From contig CAMLNH010000112.1 of the NCBI GenBank assembly GCA_946481355.1, forward strand, positions 1-8,268: a DNA stretch of 8,268 bases, written 5' to 3'. Shown here piece after piece: positions 1 through 6,659 of this stretch. Made by a program: the position numbers and the translations under genes. Every line of letters starts with the position of its first letter. The stretch's first letter is position 1. This stretch comes from an uncultured Curvibacter sp. (GTDB lineage Bacteria; Pseudomonadota; Gammaproteobacteria; Burkholderiales; Burkholderiaceae). The notes below the pieces were generated by a model. The model searched no databases. It saw nothing but the letters and a program-made list of their open reading frames with translations, and was not told the DNA's origin.

Positions 1-50
1 ACGACGAAGTCATTGCCCGCGCCCTGCATCTTGGTGAAGCGGATACGCAT
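1..50 (-). CDS. dapF: Diaminopimelate epimerase, N-terminal fragment (gene runs off the window start)
   Basis: Read on the minus strand, the ATG at 50-48 opens a frame encoding MRIRFTKMQGAGNDFV, followed by the first two bases of another Val-type codon. This is the hallmark N-terminus of DapF: a short first beta strand, then the GAGND(F/Y) motif whose Asn contacts the substrate. DapF interconverts LL- and meso-diaminopimelate in the cytoplasm using two catalytic cysteines. The product feeds lysine and peptidoglycan synthesis. The catalytic cysteines lie outside the window, so only identity and start can be judged. No clear Shine-Dalgarno sequence precedes the ATG. A GATAAT hexamer (minus strand, 59-64) ends 8 nt before it. 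The neighbouring gene at 132 is divergent. The fragment is short but the motif is very characteristic. Confidence 0.85.
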   Translation of the reverse strand, partial: MRIRFTKMQGAGNDFV

Positions 51-131
51 GGCCGCAAATTATCCGCCCAATCCCCGCGTATGCTGGAGGCCATCCACAC
101 CACCCCTGCACCGACTCACGGGAAAACAACG

Positions 132-677
132 ATGCGACTGCCTGACTGGTCCCCCGAACGCAAACCCCAGCCCGCCGAACTCGTGGACGCCATCAAGGCG
201 CGCCGCGGCGGCACACTGATCAACCTGGACAAGGCCCTGCTCTGGAGCGAGCCGCTGGCACGCGGCTGGAACACCTATCTGCGCGCCGTGCGCACCGAGC
301 TGCCGACCAGCCGCAAGCTGCGCGAACTCGGCATCTGCACCGTGGCCCTGCTCACGGGCGCGCAGTATGAGTACCACCACCATGCACCCGATTTCCTGGC
401 CGCCGGCGGCAGCCAGGCCCAGCTCGACGCGCTGCAGGCCTTCGTGCGCCAGGATCCGCGCGGCATCCCTGACGCAGCCGTGCTCGACGAGCTGGACCGC
501 CTGGTGATCCGTTACGCGGCGCAGATGACGCTGGACGTCCAGGTGAGTGACGAGGTCTTCGATGCCCTGCGCCGGCATTTCGACGAGACCGGCCTCGTCG
601 AACTCACGAGTGCCATTGCCACCTACAACATGGTGGCGCGCTTTCTCGTGGCCCTGCAGATCAGCCCCGAGGACTGA
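132..677 (+). CDS. Carboxymuconolactone decarboxylase-family protein
   Basis: This is a 181-residue protein of the CMD/AhpD-like all-helical fold. The middle carries the family signature: RKLRELGICTVALLTGAQYE followed by YHHHAPDFLAAGGS (about residues 61-94). It has the acidic/aromatic plus His cluster EYHHH (80-84) typical of CMD proteins. There is no AhpD-type CxxC pair; the only cysteine is Cys69, so peroxidase or disulfide-reductase activity is unlikely. The true substrate is unknown, because family members range from gamma-carboxymuconolactone decarboxylases to uncharacterised proteins. I chose the ATG at 132 because GGGAA lies 7 nt upstream and homology starts soon after. An in-frame ATG at 81 would add 17 unconvincing residues. 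The gene is divergent from dapF and ends 5 bp from the convergent receptor gene. No terminator is visible between them. Confidence 0.8.
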   Translation: MRLPDWSPERKPQPAELVDAIKARRGGTLINLDKALLWSEPLARGWNTYLRAVRTELPTSRKLRELGICTVALLTGAQYEYHHHAPDFLAAGGSQAQLDALQAFVRQDPRGIPDAAVLDELDRLVIRYAAQMTLDVQVSDEVFDALRRHFDETGLVELTSAIATYNMVARFLVALQISPED

Positions 678-682
678 AGACC

Positions 683-1663
683 TCAATCCGGCTTGATGTC
701 GTTGTCCTTGACGACCTTGGCCCAGATGTCCATCTGGCGATCAAGAAAGGCCTGGCCGGCCTGCGACGTGCCACCGAGCACGTCGATGCCCTGCCCCGCC
801 AGACGCTGGGCCACGTCCGGGTTCTTCATCACCTTGTTGATGGCCTCGTTCATGCGCTGCACGATGGCCGGTGGTGTCTTGGCCGGGGCCAGCACGGCCC
901 ACCAGGCCGGCGCCTCGAAACCGACAAAGCCGCTCTCGGCAATGGTCGGCACCTCGGGCAGCTGGCGCGCACGCTGGCTGGTGGTGACGGCCAGGGGCCG
1001 CAGGCGCTTGCTGTCGATGTGCGGTTTCACGACGAAGACCGAACCGATGGCCAGCGGCACGTGGCCGGCCACGGCGTCGTTCATCAGCGGGCCGCCGCCC
1101 TTGTAAGGCACGTGCACGAAATTGAGGTTGTTGTTCTTGCCCAGCAGCGCCATGGCCAGATGGCCCAGGCTGCCCGAACCGATGGTGCCGTAGCTCGCGC
1201 CCTTGCCCGCCTTGGCCGCGGCCAGCACGTCGGCAAAGGTCTTGAACTCCGATCCCGCGGGGGTGGCCAGCACCATGGGCGAGGTACCCACGACAATCAC
1301 CGTGCTCAGATCCTTGCGCGAGTCGAACGGCAGGTTGGGCATGAGCGCGGGGTTGACGCCATGGGTGTCGAAGACCACGGCAAAGGTGTAGCCGTCGGGC
1401 GCGGCGCCCGCCACCTGGGCCGCGCCGATGGAGCCCGAGGCGCCTCCCTTGTTCTCGACGATCACGTTCTGACTCAGCTCCTGCTGCAGATAGGGCGCGA
1501 GCAGACGCGACACCTGGTCCACCGAGCCGCCGGGCGGAAACACCGCCACGAGCTTGATCGCCTGCCGTGCAGGCCAGTCCTGCCCCTGCACCACGCCACT
1601 CAGGCCCAGGGTCGACACGGCAAACAGCGCCAGGACAGCGCGGCGGAATCTCTGCTTGTACAT
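683..1663 (-). CDS. Tripartite tricarboxylate transporter (Bug/TctC) family substrate-binding protein
   Basis: This is a 326-residue periplasmic solute receptor. It has a typical signal peptide: basic n-region MYKQRFRR, hydrophobic core to about residue 24, and probable cleavage after VVQG, giving a mature start near QDWPARQ. The mature part shows Bug-family marks. VFPPGGSVDQVSRLLAPYL is the ligand-pocket loop (family form PFPPGG.xD..aR). PDGYTF, GSGSLGHLA, FVHVPYKGGGPLMNDAVAGH and the AGF/SGFVGFEAPAWW..LAPAKTP stretch follow. Bug proteins bind carboxylates or other small organic solutes. No tctA/tctB membrane genes are adjacent, so it is an orphan receptor, as is usual in Burkholderiales, and its ligand cannot be read from sequence. 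The start is well supported: AAAGGAG lies 8 nt upstream of the ATG. It is divergent from the MBL hydrolase across 35 bp. Confidence 0.93.
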   Translation of the reverse strand: MYKQRFRRAVLALFAVSTLGLSGVVQGQDWPARQAIKLVAVFPPGGSVDQVSRLLAPYLQQELSQNVIVENKGGASGSIGAAQVAGAAPDGYTFAVVFDTHGVNPALMPNLPFDSRKDLSTVIVVGTSPMVLATPAGSEFKTFADVLAAAKAGKGASYGTIGSGSLGHLAMALLGKNNNLNFVHVPYKGGGPLMNDAVAGHVPLAIGSVFVVKPHIDSKRLRPLAVTTSQRARQLPEVPTIAESGFVGFEAPAWWAVLAPAKTPPAIVQRMNEAINKVMKNPDVAQRLAGQGIDVLGGTSQAGQAFLDRQMDIWAKVVKDNDIKPD

Positions 1664-1671
1664 GCTGGTAT

Positions 1672-1678
1672 CTCCTTT
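1672..1678 (-). promoter_or_regulatory. Ribosome binding site of the Bug/TctC receptor gene
   Basis: The minus strand reads AAAGGAG, a near-perfect anti-16S match, with 8 nt to the ATG at 1663. It fixes the receptor start and implies efficient translation. The divergent hydrolase gene begins at 1699, so the promoter serving this site must overlap that gene's 5' end. Confidence 0.8.
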
Positions 1679-1698
1679 AGAGTTGGGCTTGTCGCCGC

Positions 1699-2628
1699 AT
1701 GGTACGTTTCACACCCCGCATGTCCACCCCGCATCTACCCCTAGCCGGCCTGCTGGTCCAGCCGCCCTGGCAACATGAGGCGCCCGTCGCCCTGCGCCCG
1801 CATGTGCTGCGCCTGACGGCGCCCAACCCCGGGCTCATGACCGGTCCCGGCACCAACAGCTACCTCGTCGGTTCGACAGCCACCGGCTGGCTGGTGCTCG
1901 ACCCCGGACCGCTGGAACCGGACCACATCGAACGCCTGTGGCAGGCCGCGGGCGGCGACATCCGCCTCATCGTCTGCACCCATTCCCACGCCGACCATGC
2001 ACCGGGCGCCCGTCCGCTGCAGACCCTGTGTCTGCAACGCAGCGGTCGCCAGCCGCCCGTGCTGGGCCTGCCCTCGGCGCCCACGGCCAACGCCGCCAGC
2101 CGGTTCAGCCCGGACCGGGCGCTGGCCGATGGCGAAACGCTCGCGCTCCACGACGCTGCAGGGCGCGTGCTGCACAGCCTGCAGGTCATCCACACCCCGG
2201 GCCATGCAGCCAACCACCTCTGCTTGCTGCTGACGGACGAAGCGGGCGCGGGTCTGCTGTTTTCAGGCGACCACATCCTCAACGGCAGCACGACGGTGAT
2301 CAACCCGCCGGACGGCAATATGACCGCCTACCTTGATGCGCTCGATGCGCTGGACGCCGCCTGCGTGCGCCTGGGCCTGGGCTACATCCTGCCGGCCCAC
2401 GGCCATGTGATGGACGCCGCGCGCACGGTCATCGCCAGGCTCAAGGCCCACCGTTTGGCCCGCGAAGCCAAGGTGCAGGCCGCCATGCAGGCCCGGCCCC
2501 AGGGCACGCTGGACGACTGGGTGGCGCTGGCCTATGACGATGTGCCGCCGGCGATCTGGCCCGTCGCCAAGCGTTCGCTGCAGGCCCATGTCGAACGACT
2601 CCAGGCCCTGCAAGAGCCTTCCCGATGA
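1699..2628 (+). CDS. MBL-fold metallo-hydrolase, LACTB2-like
   Basis: This is a 309-residue metallo-beta-lactamase-fold protein with a complete di-metal site: HSHADH (residues 95-100), TPGH (His169), SGDH (Asp191) and PAHG (His234). The opening NPGLMTGPGTNSYLVG (43-58) and the C-terminal helical stretch after residue 245 (HRLAREAKVQAA...AIWPVAKRSLQAHVERL) resemble LACTB2-like proteins. Those end in a small winged-helix domain. Human LACTB2 is a mitochondrial endoribonuclease, but most bacterial homologues are uncharacterised, so RNase activity here is only a possibility. There is no signal peptide, so it is probably cytoplasmic. The start is uncertain: neither the ATG at 1699 nor the in-frame ATG at 1720 has a good Shine-Dalgarno sequence, and homology begins near residue 28. 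The stop overlaps the next gene's ATG by 4 bp (ATGA), suggesting translational coupling. Confidence 0.88.
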   Translation: MVRFTPRMSTPHLPLAGLLVQPPWQHEAPVALRPHVLRLTAPNPGLMTGPGTNSYLVGSTATGWLVLDPGPLEPDHIERLWQAAGGDIRLIVCTHSHADHAPGARPLQTLCLQRSGRQPPVLGLPSAPTANAASRFSPDRALADGETLALHDAAGRVLHSLQVIHTPGHAANHLCLLLTDEAGAGLLFSGDHILNGSTTVINPPDGNMTAYLDALDALDAACVRLGLGYILPAHGHVMDAARTVIARLKAHRLAREAKVQAAMQARPQGTLDDWVALAYDDVPPAIWPVAKRSLQAHVERLQALQEPSR

Positions 2629-3341
2629 CGGAAGCGGTCCGCCTGTCCAAGCGCCTGGCCGCCTTGCTGTCCTGCTCACGCAGCGAGGCCGAGCGCTACA
2701 TCGAAGGCGGCTGGGTCCGGGTCGACGGCCGTGTGGTGGAGGAACCGCAATTCCGCGTACTGCACGAGAAGGTCGAACTCGACCCTAACGCGCGGCTGAC
2801 GGAACTGCCGCCCGTGACGCTGTTGTTGCACAAGCCGGCCGACCATCCCTCGCCTCAGGCTTTGCTGAACACCGACAGCCACTGGAGCGCCGATCCCGGC
2901 GGCACGCGGGTGCTCAGGCGCCACTTCAGCCACCTTGTTCCATTGCTGCCACTGGAGGCTGCGGCCAGCGGCCTGATGATCTACACCCAGGACGGACGTG
3001 TGGCGCGCAAGCTGATCGACGACGAGCGACTGATCGAAGTCGAGATGACGGTCGACGTCCAGGGCGAGGTCTCGCGCGAGCAGCTGGCGCTGCTGATGCG
3101 CGACACCGACACGCGTGGTCAGCCCCTGCCCTCGCTCAAGGCCAGCCTGACCGGCAGCGGCGACGGCCGCAGCAAGCTGCGCCTGGCCATCAAGGGCGTG
3201 CATCCGGGCTTGGTCGCCTACGTCTGCGAACGCGCCGGCCTGCAGATCCTGGCCATGAAACGCATCCGCATCGGCCGCGTCCCCATGACCCGGTTGCCCG
3301 CCGGGCAATGGCGCTATCTGCAGACCCACGAACGCTTCTAG
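2625..3341 (+). CDS. RsuA/RluB/RluF-like S4-domain pseudouridine synthase homologue, probably lacking the catalytic Asp
   Basis: This is a 238-residue protein. An N-terminal S4 RNA-binding domain (about residues 5-50: RLSKRLAALLSCSRSEAERY then GWVRVDGRVV) precedes a pseudouridine-synthase-like domain. The family motif GRLDxxTxGLLLxTxDG aligns without gaps to PLLPLEAAASGLMIYTQDG (106-124). Glu111 therefore sits where the universally conserved nucleophilic Asp should be, and Pro replaces the Arg two residues before it. Other positions also diverge. KPxG is KPAD (70-73). The usual NRQVRRM element is replaced by a PGLVAYVCERAGL stretch. The C-terminal IGRVPMTRLPAGQWRYL remains family-like. The fold and S4 domain suggest rRNA or other RNA binding. 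Pseudouridylation activity is doubtful. It overlaps the MBL hydrolase gene by 4 bp. The frame is clean, so this looks like divergence rather than decay. Confidence 0.85.
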   Translation: MTEAVRLSKRLAALLSCSRSEAERYIEGGWVRVDGRVVEEPQFRVLHEKVELDPNARLTELPPVTLLLHKPADHPSPQALLNTDSHWSADPGGTRVLRRHFSHLVPLLPLEAAASGLMIYTQDGRVARKLIDDERLIEVEMTVDVQGEVSREQLALLMRDTDTRGQPLPSLKASLTGSGDGRSKLRLAIKGVHPGLVAYVCERAGLQILAMKRIRIGRVPMTRLPAGQWRYLQTHERF

Positions 3342-3347
3342 AACCCG

Positions 3348-3375
3348 TTCACGCGACGGGGCGCACTGCTAAACT
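3348..3375 (+). promoter_or_regulatory. Candidate sigma-70 promoter for the yjgN-like/M48 unit
   Basis: TTCACG (3348-3353, 4 of 6 matches to the -35 consensus) and TAAACT (3370-3375, 4 of 6 to the -10 consensus) are separated by 16 bp. They lie in the 68-bp gap before the YjgN-like gene, placing a start about 28 nt upstream of the ATG, just before its GGGGAGG ribosome site. This was read by eye only; weak matches like this occur by chance. Confidence 0.35.
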
Positions 3376-3409
3376 GCCGGCGCAACGATCTATCGGGGAG
3401 GCAGGCGAC

Positions 3410-4618
3410 ATGGACAGCAGAACGCAACGTCACGGCATAGCCGCCTACCGGCTGCGCTTTTCCGGAACCGGCGGCGAGTACTTCCGGGTCTGGATCGTCA
3501 ATGTGCTGCTGTCCATCGTCACGCTGGGTCTCTACACCCCCTGGGCGCGCCGGCGCACCGCGCGCTGGTTCTACGACCACACCCTGATCGCCAGCAGCCC
3601 GCTGGAATTCACGGCGCCGCTGCGCAAGATGGTGTTCAGCTTCATCCTCTTCGCCCTGCTGTACATCGCCTACCAGATCGCGGCCGAGACCGGGCAGGAG
3701 ACCATGGTGCTGTTCTTCATCATCGCCGCGGCCGCGCTCGCGCCCTACATCTGGGGCAGCGCCATGCGCTTTCGCCTGGCCAGCACGCGCTGGCGCGGCC
3801 TGCAGCTGCATTTCGCCGCCGGCTGGAAAGATGTCTACCTCGCGAGCTGGCCCATCTTCGTGATGGCAGCGACCTGGATCGCGATCAGTTTCGGCCTCGA
3901 AATGCTGGCCGCCGATCTGGGTGCGCCTGCGGTGCGCAAACCACGCGGCGTCCAGTTCCCGGTCGTGAGTCCGCCCATGTGGGGCTTGGTTGCCCTGGGG
4001 GTGATCGTCAGCCTGCTGTGCATCATCCGCGTCGAGTTCAACTACAAGAGCCTGCTGGTGCTGCGCGCCGGCATCGGCAAGCAACGCGGGCGCTGGAAAC
4101 CGGTCTACGCCGACTTCGTGCGCATCTGGGGCGCCACCATTGCCGTGCTGCTGGCGGGCATCGCGCTGATCCTGGCCCTGGGGGCCGGGGCGCTCTATAC
4201 CCTGCAGACCCTGTTCAGCAACGCCCGCGGGTCCGCCATGTTCGTGCTGATCCTCGTGACCGTGCTCGCCGTCTTCCTGGCGCTGATCCTCGTGTCGGCG
4301 CCGGCACGCGCCTATCGCGAGGCGCGCATGTTCAGGCTGATCTGGAGCAATGTCGGCCTGAGCCAGATCGCACGCTTCAAATGCGATCTGAAGCACTGGC
4401 CCTTCGTGCGCCTGCGCCTCAAGAACCTGCTGCTGACGCTGCTGACCCTGGGCTTCTACCGCCCCTTCGCCCGCGTCAGCGAGTACCGCATGAAGGCCGA
4501 CTCGGTCACCCTGCACGTCAAGGGCGGCCTGGATCAGCTCGTGGGCGACCTGGTCAAGCAGCAGGAGGGCATAGGCGATGCCCTCGCCGATGCCGCCGGC
4601 CTGGACATCGTCGGCTGA
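3410..4618 (+). CDS. YjgN family (DUF898) polytopic membrane protein
   Basis: This is a 402-residue inner-membrane protein of the YjgN/DUF898 family, whose function is unknown. Hydrophobic segments are visible at roughly 27-43, 74-90, 97-114, 146-166, 188-207, 241-263, 276-297 and 337-350. The family repeat occurs twice. It appears near the N-terminus (23-60: EYFRVWIVNVLLSIVTLGLY, then TPWARRRTARWFYDHTLI) and near the C-terminus (331-368: PFVRLRLKNLLLTLLTLGFY, then RPFARVSEYRMKADSVTL). The shared pattern is N.LL...TLG.Y.P.AR. The start was chosen at ATG 3410 because GGGGAGG (3395-3401) lies 8 nt upstream. The open frame reaches back to 3308, but that extension overlaps the previous gene and is not family-like. 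The stop is 4 bp before the M48 peptidase ATG, so the two are almost certainly one operon. Confidence 0.88.
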   Translation: MDSRTQRHGIAAYRLRFSGTGGEYFRVWIVNVLLSIVTLGLYTPWARRRTARWFYDHTLIASSPLEFTAPLRKMVFSFILFALLYIAYQIAAETGQETMVLFFIIAAAALAPYIWGSAMRFRLASTRWRGLQLHFAAGWKDVYLASWPIFVMAATWIAISFGLEMLAADLGAPAVRKPRGVQFPVVSPPMWGLVALGVIVSLLCIIRVEFNYKSLLVLRAGIGKQRGRWKPVYADFVRIWGATIAVLLAGIALILALGAGALYTLQTLFSNARGSAMFVLILVTVLAVFLALILVSAPARAYREARMFRLIWSNVGLSQIARFKCDLKHWPFVRLRLKNLLLTLLTLGFYRPFARVSEYRMKADSVTLHVKGGLDQLVGDLVKQQEGIGDALADAAGLDIVG

Positions 4619-4622
4619 GACC

Positions 4623-5738
4623 ATGGCCGAGACCGTCAGCCCGGCCCCGCCCCTGCGCGCCAAATGGTTCAACGGCCGCAGCAGCCGCGCGCGCGAGGTG
4701 CTGATCGTGCTCGAGCCTGGCCCCAAGGGACCGGTCCTGCGCCTGCACGTGCTGGACCTGGCGCATGCGGCCTCACGCCGCTTCGAGCACGACGAGGTGG
4801 AATGGCCACCGCAATGGAGCGCCGACCGCGCACCTGAACGCCTCACCATCGCCCTGCACGAACACGGCAGTGTCGAGATCGACCAGCCCCTGGTCTGGCA
4901 GCAAGCCCTGGCCGCCGCGGGCGCGCGCCCGGGCCTGGCCCAGCGCATGCAGACGCGCTGGGCCGTCCTGCTGGGCGTGCTGGCCGTCGCTGTCGTCGGG
5001 CTCGTGGCCTTCTACCGGTATGGCACACCCTGGGCAGCCGCCCAGCTGAGCCGCCATATCCCCCTGGAATGGGAGCAGGGTCTCAGCCATGAGGCCTTGA
5101 GCGAGATCGAGCGCCGCTGGCTCAAGCCCAGCCAGCTGCCCCCCGAGCGCCAGGCGGCGCTGCGCGCCAGCTTCGATGATCTGCTGCGCCAGCTCGACCC
5201 GACGCTCAAGCGCTACCCGGCCTATCGTCCGCGCTACGAGCTGCTGTTCCGGCGCGGCCTGGGGCCCAACGCCTTCGCCCTGCCCGGCGGCACCCTGGTC
5301 ATGACCGATGAGCTGGTGGAGAGCGCCGCCAAGGCCGGCCTGTCCGACGACGCGCTGCTGGGCGTGCTGGCCCACGAGATCGGTCACGTCGAACACCGCC
5401 ACGGCACCCGCCTGATCGTCGAGCAGGGCGTGCTCAACGTGGGTCTGGGCCTGGCCCTGGGCGATGTCTCCAGCGTGGTCTCACTGGCCAGCACGGTACT
5501 CACGGGTCTGGCCTACCGGCGCCAGCACGAGACCGAATCCGACTGCTTCGCGCTGGCGCTGATGACCCGCGCGCAAAAGCCCACGGCCCCCATGGCCGAT
5601 CTGCTGCTCGGGCTCTCGCAGGAACCGGGCGCCCCCGCCCCCCAGGCGCACGGCAGCACCATGGCGGACTGGCTCAGCACGCACCCCGCCACGCCGCAGC
5701 GCGCCGAACAGCTGAAGGCGGGTGCGCTGTGCCGCTGA
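4623..5738 (+). CDS. Membrane-anchored M48 family zinc metallopeptidase
   Basis: This is a 371-residue protein. Residues 1-110 form a soluble N-terminal region (KWFNGRSS...VLRLHVLDLA...RFEHDEVEWP) like the small domain often fused to this M48 subgroup. One transmembrane segment follows at about 113-131 (WAVLLGVLAVAVVGLVAF). The peptidase domain comes next: PNAFALPGGTLVMTDELVE (215-233), the zinc site HEIGH (251-255, in LAHEIGHVEHRH), and the third ligand in HETESD (probably Glu303, equivalent to ExEAD). The C-terminus has the family's STHPATPQRAEQL (352-364). The active site looks intact, so it should be a working zinc endopeptidase. Basic residues before the single membrane span suggest a cytoplasmic N-terminus and periplasmic catalytic domain, but this is inference. 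It starts 4 bp after the YjgN-like gene. An upstream in-frame ATG at 4578 lies inside that gene and was not used. Confidence 0.92.
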   Translation: MAETVSPAPPLRAKWFNGRSSRAREVLIVLEPGPKGPVLRLHVLDLAHAASRRFEHDEVEWPPQWSADRAPERLTIALHEHGSVEIDQPLVWQQALAAAGARPGLAQRMQTRWAVLLGVLAVAVVGLVAFYRYGTPWAAAQLSRHIPLEWEQGLSHEALSEIERRWLKPSQLPPERQAALRASFDDLLRQLDPTLKRYPAYRPRYELLFRRGLGPNAFALPGGTLVMTDELVESAAKAGLSDDALLGVLAHEIGHVEHRHGTRLIVEQGVLNVGLGLALGDVSSVVSLASTVLTGLAYRRQHETESDCFALALMTRAQKPTAPMADLLLGLSQEPGAPAPQAHGSTMADWLSTHPATPQRAEQLKAGALCR

Positions 5739-5746
5739 GCGCACCC
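5720..5746. terminator. Candidate bidirectional terminator hairpin between convergent genes
   Basis: GGGTGCGC (5720-5727) and GCGCACCC (5739-5746) form a perfect 8-bp inverted repeat around an 11-nt loop. It spans the M48 stop codon and reaches the first base of the nhaR-type stop on the other strand. There is no T-run on either side, so it is not a textbook intrinsic terminator. Its place at a 7-bp convergent junction suits a transcript-end or stabilising structure. Confidence 0.45.
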
Positions 5747-6645
5747 TATCCGTGGAAGAGGCGCCCGCGCGCCGCCTGCGTGATGGCTGCCACGGCCGGG
5801 TGCTTGATGCGCCGCTCCACCGAGACCGCGTAGAACTCCTCGGCCAGTTCCTCGTCGCCGCGGCCGATGACCTCGACGCCGTAGTGCGCCACGGTCTCAT
5901 CCTCCAGCACCGTGGGCGACATGAAGACGCCGCGGCCCTCGCGGCCGAAGGCCGTCATCAGCGCACCGTCGTCGAACTCGCCCACGATGCGCGGCTGGAT
6001 CTGGTGGCGTGCCAGCCAGGCATCGAGCTCCTGCCGCACCGACGAGGCCGCCCCCTGGATGAGCATGGGCGCGTCGTGCAGGCATTGCGGAAACGGCCCC
6101 TGCAGCTGGCTGCGCAGCGTCGGCGCGCAGAAGAAGCTCATGCGCGAGCGGCCCAGCGCATGGTTGTAGGCCTTGACGCTGATGCGCCGCGTCAGCGGCT
6201 CGTCGGCGATCACCAGATCCAGCCGGTGCAGGGCCAGCTGGGCCAGCAGGTCGGGGAACTTGCCCTCAACCCCGATCAGGCGCACCGGCACCGTCAGGTC
6301 CATGGCCGGCTCCAGCAGGCGGTAGGCCACGGACTTGGCCACCGAATCGGCCACCCCGACGCGAAAATCCAGCACCCGCGGCCCGCTGCGCGGCTGGCGC
6401 AAGGCCGCCTCCAGCTCGGCGCCCAGCGTGAAGATCTCGTCCGCATAACCCAGGGCCATGCGGCCGTCATCGGTCAGCTCCAGTTGCCGGCCGCTCTTGC
6501 GGAACAGCTTTCGTCCTAGACGTTCCTCCAGCAGTTTGATCTGACCCGACAGGGTTTGAGGCGTTGTGTGTAACTGCTCACCCGCCCTCAAAATGCCACC
6601 AGACCTTGCAACAACCCAAAAATAGTGCAGATGCTTGAAGTTCAA
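5746..6645 (-). CDS. nhaR: NhaR-type LysR family transcriptional regulator (TTG start)
   Basis: This is a 299-residue LysR-type regulator. The N-terminal winged helix-turn-helix begins NFKHLHYFWVVARSGGILRA and continues GEQLHTTPQTLSGQIKLLEE, then RLGRKLFRKSGRQLELTDDG (to about residue 61). This NFKHLHYFW opening and HTTPQTLSGQIKLLEERLG are characteristic of NhaR, the activator of the Na+/H+ antiporter gene nhaA in enterobacteria. A periplasmic-binding-protein-like effector domain follows (about 92-295), and the length equals the family norm. The start is TTG at 6645: AAAGGAG lies 5 nt upstream and homology begins exactly there. Upstream ATGs (6870 and others) would run through the intergenic operators and the neighbouring gene. 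No nhaA gene is in the window, so the target here is unknown. It is divergent from the Rrf2 gene, with a LysR-type dyad between them. Confidence 0.87.
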   Translation of the reverse strand: MNFKHLHYFWVVARSGGILRAGEQLHTTPQTLSGQIKLLEERLGRKLFRKSGRQLELTDDGRMALGYADEIFTLGAELEAALRQPRSGPRVLDFRVGVADSVAKSVAYRLLEPAMDLTVPVRLIGVEGKFPDLLAQLALHRLDLVIADEPLTRRISVKAYNHALGRSRMSFFCAPTLRSQLQGPFPQCLHDAPMLIQGAASSVRQELDAWLARHQIQPRIVGEFDDGALMTAFGREGRGVFMSPTVLEDETVAHYGVEVIGRGDEELAEEFYAVSVERRIKHPAVAAITQAARGRLFHG

Positions 6646-6650
6646 GGGAA

Positions 6651-6657
6651 CTCCTTT
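6651..6657 (-). promoter_or_regulatory. Ribosome binding site that fixes the nhaR TTG start
   Basis: The minus strand reads AAAGGAG, 5 nt before TTG 6645. No ATG or GTG at suitable spacing begins the NFKHLHYFW homology, so this site decides the start codon. It lies only 2 bp from the palindromic operator at 6660-6674. Confidence 0.8.
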
Positions 6658-6659
6658 AG

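Noticed and set aside
669..684. GAGG/CCTC inverted repeat at the CMD/Bug convergent junction
   Set aside because: A four-base stem is too short to call a terminator.
60..686. A 208-codon minus-strand frame opposite the CMD-family gene
   Set aside because: No family features, and biased composition. The opposite strand encodes a recognisable protein with a ribosome site.
1019..1744. A 241-codon plus-strand frame opposite the Bug receptor
   Set aside because: His/Gln/Arg/Gly-rich shadow translation. The minus strand encodes a full-length receptor with a signal peptide.
3344..3360. CCCGT/ACGGG hairpin just after the S4 protein stop codon, considered as a terminator
   Set aside because: Only a 5-bp stem with a 7-nt loop and no T-run. 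It also overlaps the candidate promoter of the next unit.
3338..4948. A 536-codon open frame on the minus strand, antisense to the YjgN-like and M48 genes
   Set aside because: Its translation is low-complexity (runs rich in Gln, Glu, Asp, His, Arg, Ala, Gly) with no recognisable domain, as expected opposite GC-rich coding DNA. The plus-strand genes are clear family members.
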